From positions 1,039,447 to 1,103,446 of the forward strand of contig CP030158.1 of NCBI GenBank assembly GCA_003285105.1: a stretch of 64,000 nucleotides of DNA. The letters are read 5' to 3'. The notes beneath the pieces were generated by a model. The model had not been told where the DNA came from. It saw nothing but the letters and a program-made list of their open reading frames with translations, and did not search any database. The position numbers and the translations under genes were made by a program. This stretch comes from Roseithermus sacchariphilus. GTDB taxonomy: Bacteria > Bacteroidota > Rhodothermia > Rhodothermales > MEBIC09517. Numbering within the stretch: position 1 is the first letter of the stretch; every line of letters starts with the position of its first letter. Positions 61,863-64,000 of the stretch are shown here, piece after piece.

Positions 61863-61895
61863 ATGCGTCGGCGCAGGACCCGGCAGGAGCATACG

Positions 61896-62672
61896 TCAGG
61901 GGTTGAGCAGATCGAGCACGGCCGGCAGCAGCGTGCGGGTGGTGCTCAGCGCGTCGCCGGCGTAGATGGTTTCGCGGCCGGACCAGTCGCCGAAGTAGCC
62001 GCCCGCCTCGCGCAGGATCACGGGAAACGGGCCGCCGTCCCACGGGTTCATCTGCACGTCCAGCATCAGCTCCACACGGCCCGTTGCTACCAGGGCGTGG
62101 CCGTAGGCGTCCGGCCAGCCGACGCAGTAGTAGGCGGCCCGCTGCACCCGCTCCCACTCGGCGGCCCGACCGTGCCGGGCGAACCGCTCGGCGCCGGTGA
62201 ACGAGACGAAGCTGCGGCCGAGGTCGGCCGTGGCGGCCACCTGCACGCGGCGGCCGTTGAGCGTGCAGCCGTGCCCCGTGGCGGCGGCCACCATCTCGTC
62301 GAGCGCGGGAAAGTAGGCCGCACCGACCTCCACGCGGCCCTCGATCTCCAGCCCGATCAACACCCCGTAGAGCGGCACGCCGCGCATGAACGACTTGGTG
62401 CCGTCGATGGGGTCGATGAGCCAGCGGTGGCTCGCTTCCTCGTTGGTGACCCCAAACTCCTCCCCGATGATCGCGTGACCGGGGTAGCGCGCCTCGATGC
62501 GCCGGCGGATGTGCTGCTCGGCCTCGCGGTCGGCCCGGGTGACGGGGCTGTCGTCGGCCTTGAAGTCGGCCTCCACGCCGGTGCGAAAGTGGCCGAGGGT
62601 CAGGCGGCCGGCTTCGTAGGCGGTTTCGACGGCGAACTCCAGGAAAGCACGCAGGGAGGCAGGGGTGGGCAT
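61896..62672 (-). CDS. Inositol-monophosphatase-family phosphatase, probably histidinol-phosphatase-like
   Basis: The 258-residue protein has the metal and phosphate sites of the family intact: KADDSPVTRADREAE, Glu71 in GEEFG, IDPIDGTKSF (Asp87, Asp90, Thr92) and NPWDGGPFPVILREAGG (Asp212). The segment GTKSFMRGVPLYGVLIGLEI and the short PWDGGP box are nearer to the HisN (histidinol-phosphatase) subgroup than to SuhB, but inositol-1-phosphate cleavage is also possible, particularly with a myo-inositol oxygenase gene 7 kb away. It is cytosolic, with no signal peptide. It lies 29 bp downstream of the fusion hydrolase gene, probably in one transcript. Confidence 0.9.
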   Translation of the reverse strand: MPTPASLRAFLEFAVETAYEAGRLTLGHFRTGVEADFKADDSPVTRADREAEQHIRRRIEARYPGHAIIGEEFGVTNEEASHRWLIDPIDGTKSFMRGVPLYGVLIGLEIEGRVEVGAAYFPALDEMVAAATGHGCTLNGRRVQVAATADLGRSFVSFTGAERFARHGRAAEWERVQRAAYYCVGWPDAYGHALVATGRVELMLDVQMNPWDGGPFPVILREAGGYFGDWSGRETIYAGDALSTTRTLLPAVLDLLNP

Positions 62673-62701
62673 GAAGGCGTGGATTCGGTGGCAGGACCCG
62701 C

Positions 62702-63991
62702 CTACTCCAGCGGCGGCGGGCCCTCAAGATAACCGAGCGACGCCAAAAAGCGATCGGCCGCCTGAAGCGTGCGGAGGTAGTAGGGGTTGGACCCGTCGCG
62801 GTAGTTGAAGAAGCCGTGCCCCTGCCCGCCGTAGTAGTAGACGTCGCACCGCGCCCCGGCAGCCTCCATCCGCCGGTCGAAGGCGCGCAGGGTGGCGACG
62901 GGGACGAGGCGATCCTCCGTGCCGAGGAAGACGACGGTGGGCGGCGCACCGGGGCGGATGTTGTGGAGGGGGGAGAACGAGCGGTAGCGCGCGCCGATGC
63001 GGTCGTAGCCGTAGCCCCCCGGCCCGTTGTCGATGACGGGGTTGAACAGCACCAGCGCGTCGGGCCGGGCGCTGACGGAGCGGTCGGCGTCGGGTTCGTC
63101 GAAGCCCTCCAGCAGCGCCGTGGCCGCCGCCACGTGCCCGCCGGCGGAGCCGCCCCCGGCAGCGATGCGATCCGGGTCGATACCCAGCTCGGCGGCATGA
63201 GTCCGCATCCAGCGCACGGCCGATACGCCGTCGCGCACGCTCTCGAAGGGGGTCGTCCCGTGGCGGCTGCGGACGCGGTACTCGGCCGTGGCCGCTACCA
63301 TGCCGCGGGCCGCGAAGTAGCGGGCGTGCGGATAGAACGGCGTCGGCGTTCCCCCCGTCCAGCCGCCGCCGAAGAAAAACACGATGGCGGCCCGGCGGTC
63401 GTCCGGGGTATGCCCCTCGGGGAAGAACAGATGCAGCCGCAGCGTGTCCGTCCCGGCGATCTTGTAGACGGCGGTCGTGTCCGGCCCGAGGGCACGCCGC
63501 AGCCGCGGCAGGTGGCGCGTAGCAACGACGCGGTAGGCCGGGCCGTAGGCGGCCTCGTAGGCGGCCGAGTGGTGCACCGCCGGGAAGCCCTGTGCCGCCC
63601 GATCCGCCAGGTAGGCACTCACCTCCGCCGGCGAAAACGGCAGCACCCCCTCGCCGGCCCATTCCACGGCCAGCCGGCCGTAACGCGCCAGCCGCTCCGT
63701 GCCGCCGCCCCCGCTGTTCGCCGTGGCGACGAACGCCTCCACGAGCGCGTCGGGGTCGCCGCCGGCCGCCTTGTAGGGACGCAGATGGACCCGGACGATG
63801 CCGGGCGAGAGGGTGTCGATCAGCGGCTCGGGCGGGCCGGGCGGCAGGGCGGCCCACTCCCACGCCATCCACCGCCGTGCCGCTGCGGGGTCCGGCACGG
63901 CGTGCTCGCTACCCAGCGCGGCCTGATGCAGCAGCTTGTAGAGGTCCTGCACCGTCATCGCCGGGTAACGCGCAACCTGCGCGACCAGCAC
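62702..63991 (-). CDS. Fusion of an uncharacterised N-terminal domain with an alpha/beta hydrolase
   Basis: At least 429 residues; the GTG at 63991 is the last possible start inside the window, and the frame stays open to the edge, so the true N-terminus may lie beyond it. Residues about 8-158 (YPAMTVQDLYKLLHQAALGSEHAV, IVRVHLRPYKAAGGDPDALVEAF, GFPAVHHSAAYEAAYGPAYRVV) form a domain that I recall as a stand-alone bacterial protein without known function. Residues about 172-425 are a BD-FAE/esterase-lipase-type hydrolase with FFFGGGWTGG (oxyanion region), nucleophile Ser282 in GGGSAGG, Asp360 in GTEDRLVP and His392 in GQGHGF. It resembles acetyl-xylan or lipid esterases. No signal peptide is seen in the part present. 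It is followed by the phosphatase gene 29 bp later. Confidence 0.85.
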   Translation of the reverse strand: MLVAQVARYPAMTVQDLYKLLHQAALGSEHAVPDPAAARRWMAWEWAALPPGPPEPLIDTLSPGIVRVHLRPYKAAGGDPDALVEAFVATANSGGGGTERLARYGRLAVEWAGEGVLPFSPAEVSAYLADRAAQGFPAVHHSAAYEAAYGPAYRVVATRHLPRLRRALGPDTTAVYKIAGTDTLRLHLFFPEGHTPDDRRAAIVFFFGGGWTGGTPTPFYPHARYFAARGMVAATAEYRVRSRHGTTPFESVRDGVSAVRWMRTHAAELGIDPDRIAAGGGSAGGHVAAATALLEGFDEPDADRSVSARPDALVLFNPVIDNGPGGYGYDRIGARYRSFSPLHNIRPGAPPTVVFLGTEDRLVPVATLRAFDRRMEAAGARCDVYYYGGQGHGFFNYRDGSNPYYLRTLQAADRFLASLGYLEGPPPLE

Positions 63992-64000
63992 CCGGCGCAG

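Larger units (their letters stand above)
61382..61895. other. Convergent non-coding region between the cytochrome c and phosphatase genes
   Basis: This 514-bp stretch holds a GC hairpin (61412-61438), then about 160 bp of unremarkable GC-rich sequence, a short AT-richer patch (TGTTTTAGATGTAGG near 61592-61606) and a large minisatellite (61645-61862). Frames through it on either strand exist only because the repeat unit is 21 bp, so I see no convincing gene. One such frame starts at 61892, 4 bp after the phosphatase stop, and would encode a PPASGPA-type low-complexity peptide. Confidence 0.7.

Noticed and set aside
61596-61892. 98-codon Pro/Ala-rich frame starting 4 bp after the phosphatase stop
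   Set aside because: It is almost entirely the repeat (PPASGPA), with no start signal or homologue I recognise. Non-coding repeat is the simpler reading, though translation cannot be ruled out.
61282-63198. Minus-strand frame reading through the minisatellite (GLWPGAP repeats)
   Set aside because: It merges three unrelated regions, including shadow frames of the phosphatase and hydrolase. It stays open only because the 21-bp unit is a multiple of three.

Overview
The window is GC-rich bacterial chromosome with dense coding. It most likely comes from the Rhodothermota/Rhodothermales branch near Bacteroidota. The basis is the repeated C-terminal Por/type IX secretion (T9SS) sorting domain (…YPNPFNP… or …YPNPF… followed by a V/L-x-L-Y-(D/N)-x-x-G-x-x-V block), TonB and outer-membrane barrel proteins, exported giant proteins rich in CARDB, FN3 and cadherin-like modules, and strong GC bias at third codon positions. 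That bias also creates very long false reading frames on the opposite strands. I saw no tRNA, rRNA, CRISPR array, insertion sequence or phage gene.

Layout. 1-14.2 kb (minus): the 5' part of a small-molecule oxidoreductase-like gene, then a two-gene unit made of a 4125-residue T9SS protein (LamG-like, PPC, beta-helix, seven CARDB, TSP3, dockerin-like, cohesin-like, sorting domain) and a translationally coupled 434-residue cohesin-like T9SS protein. 14.3-20.4 kb: an exported kelch protein, a gamma-glutamyltransferase and a serine beta-lactamase-family hydrolase (minus), divergent from a D-aminoacylase lipoprotein (plus). This group looks like peptide, gamma-glutamyl and D-amino-acid salvage. 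20.6-22.4 kb: the GTPase TypA/BipA. 22.4-40.9 kb (minus): a probable four-gene surface locus in the order outer-membrane beta-barrel, 4141-residue TANFOR-like giant protein, FN3 protein and TPR protein. 41.1-49.3 kb (plus): a 2730-residue T9SS beta-helix/HAF protein whose gene contains near-identical repeats.

49.4-55.0 kb: a universal stress protein, a small helical protein, a methyltransferase and a two-helix membrane protein. These are followed by a tightly coupled minus-strand unit of myo-inositol oxygenase, sugar/inositol-type binding lipoprotein, permease and ATPase. This unit would import a cyclitol or sugar (myo-inositol is the obvious candidate) and oxidise it to D-glucuronate. 55.2-58.5 kb: a TonB-dependent receptor and MoeA. 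58.6-61.4 kb: a large exported protein with a C-terminal cytochrome c domain. 61.4-61.9 kb: a non-coding gap with a 10.4-copy 21-bp minisatellite. 61.9-64 kb: an inositol-monophosphatase-family enzyme (probably HisN-like) and a fusion of an uncharacterised N-terminal domain with an alpha/beta hydrolase.

The best candidates for undescribed biology are the TANFOR-like barrel/giant/FN3/TPR locus, the dockerin-cohesin pair of T9SS proteins, the inositol uptake-oxidation unit and the fusion hydrolase. Functions are read from motifs by eye; no database search was run.
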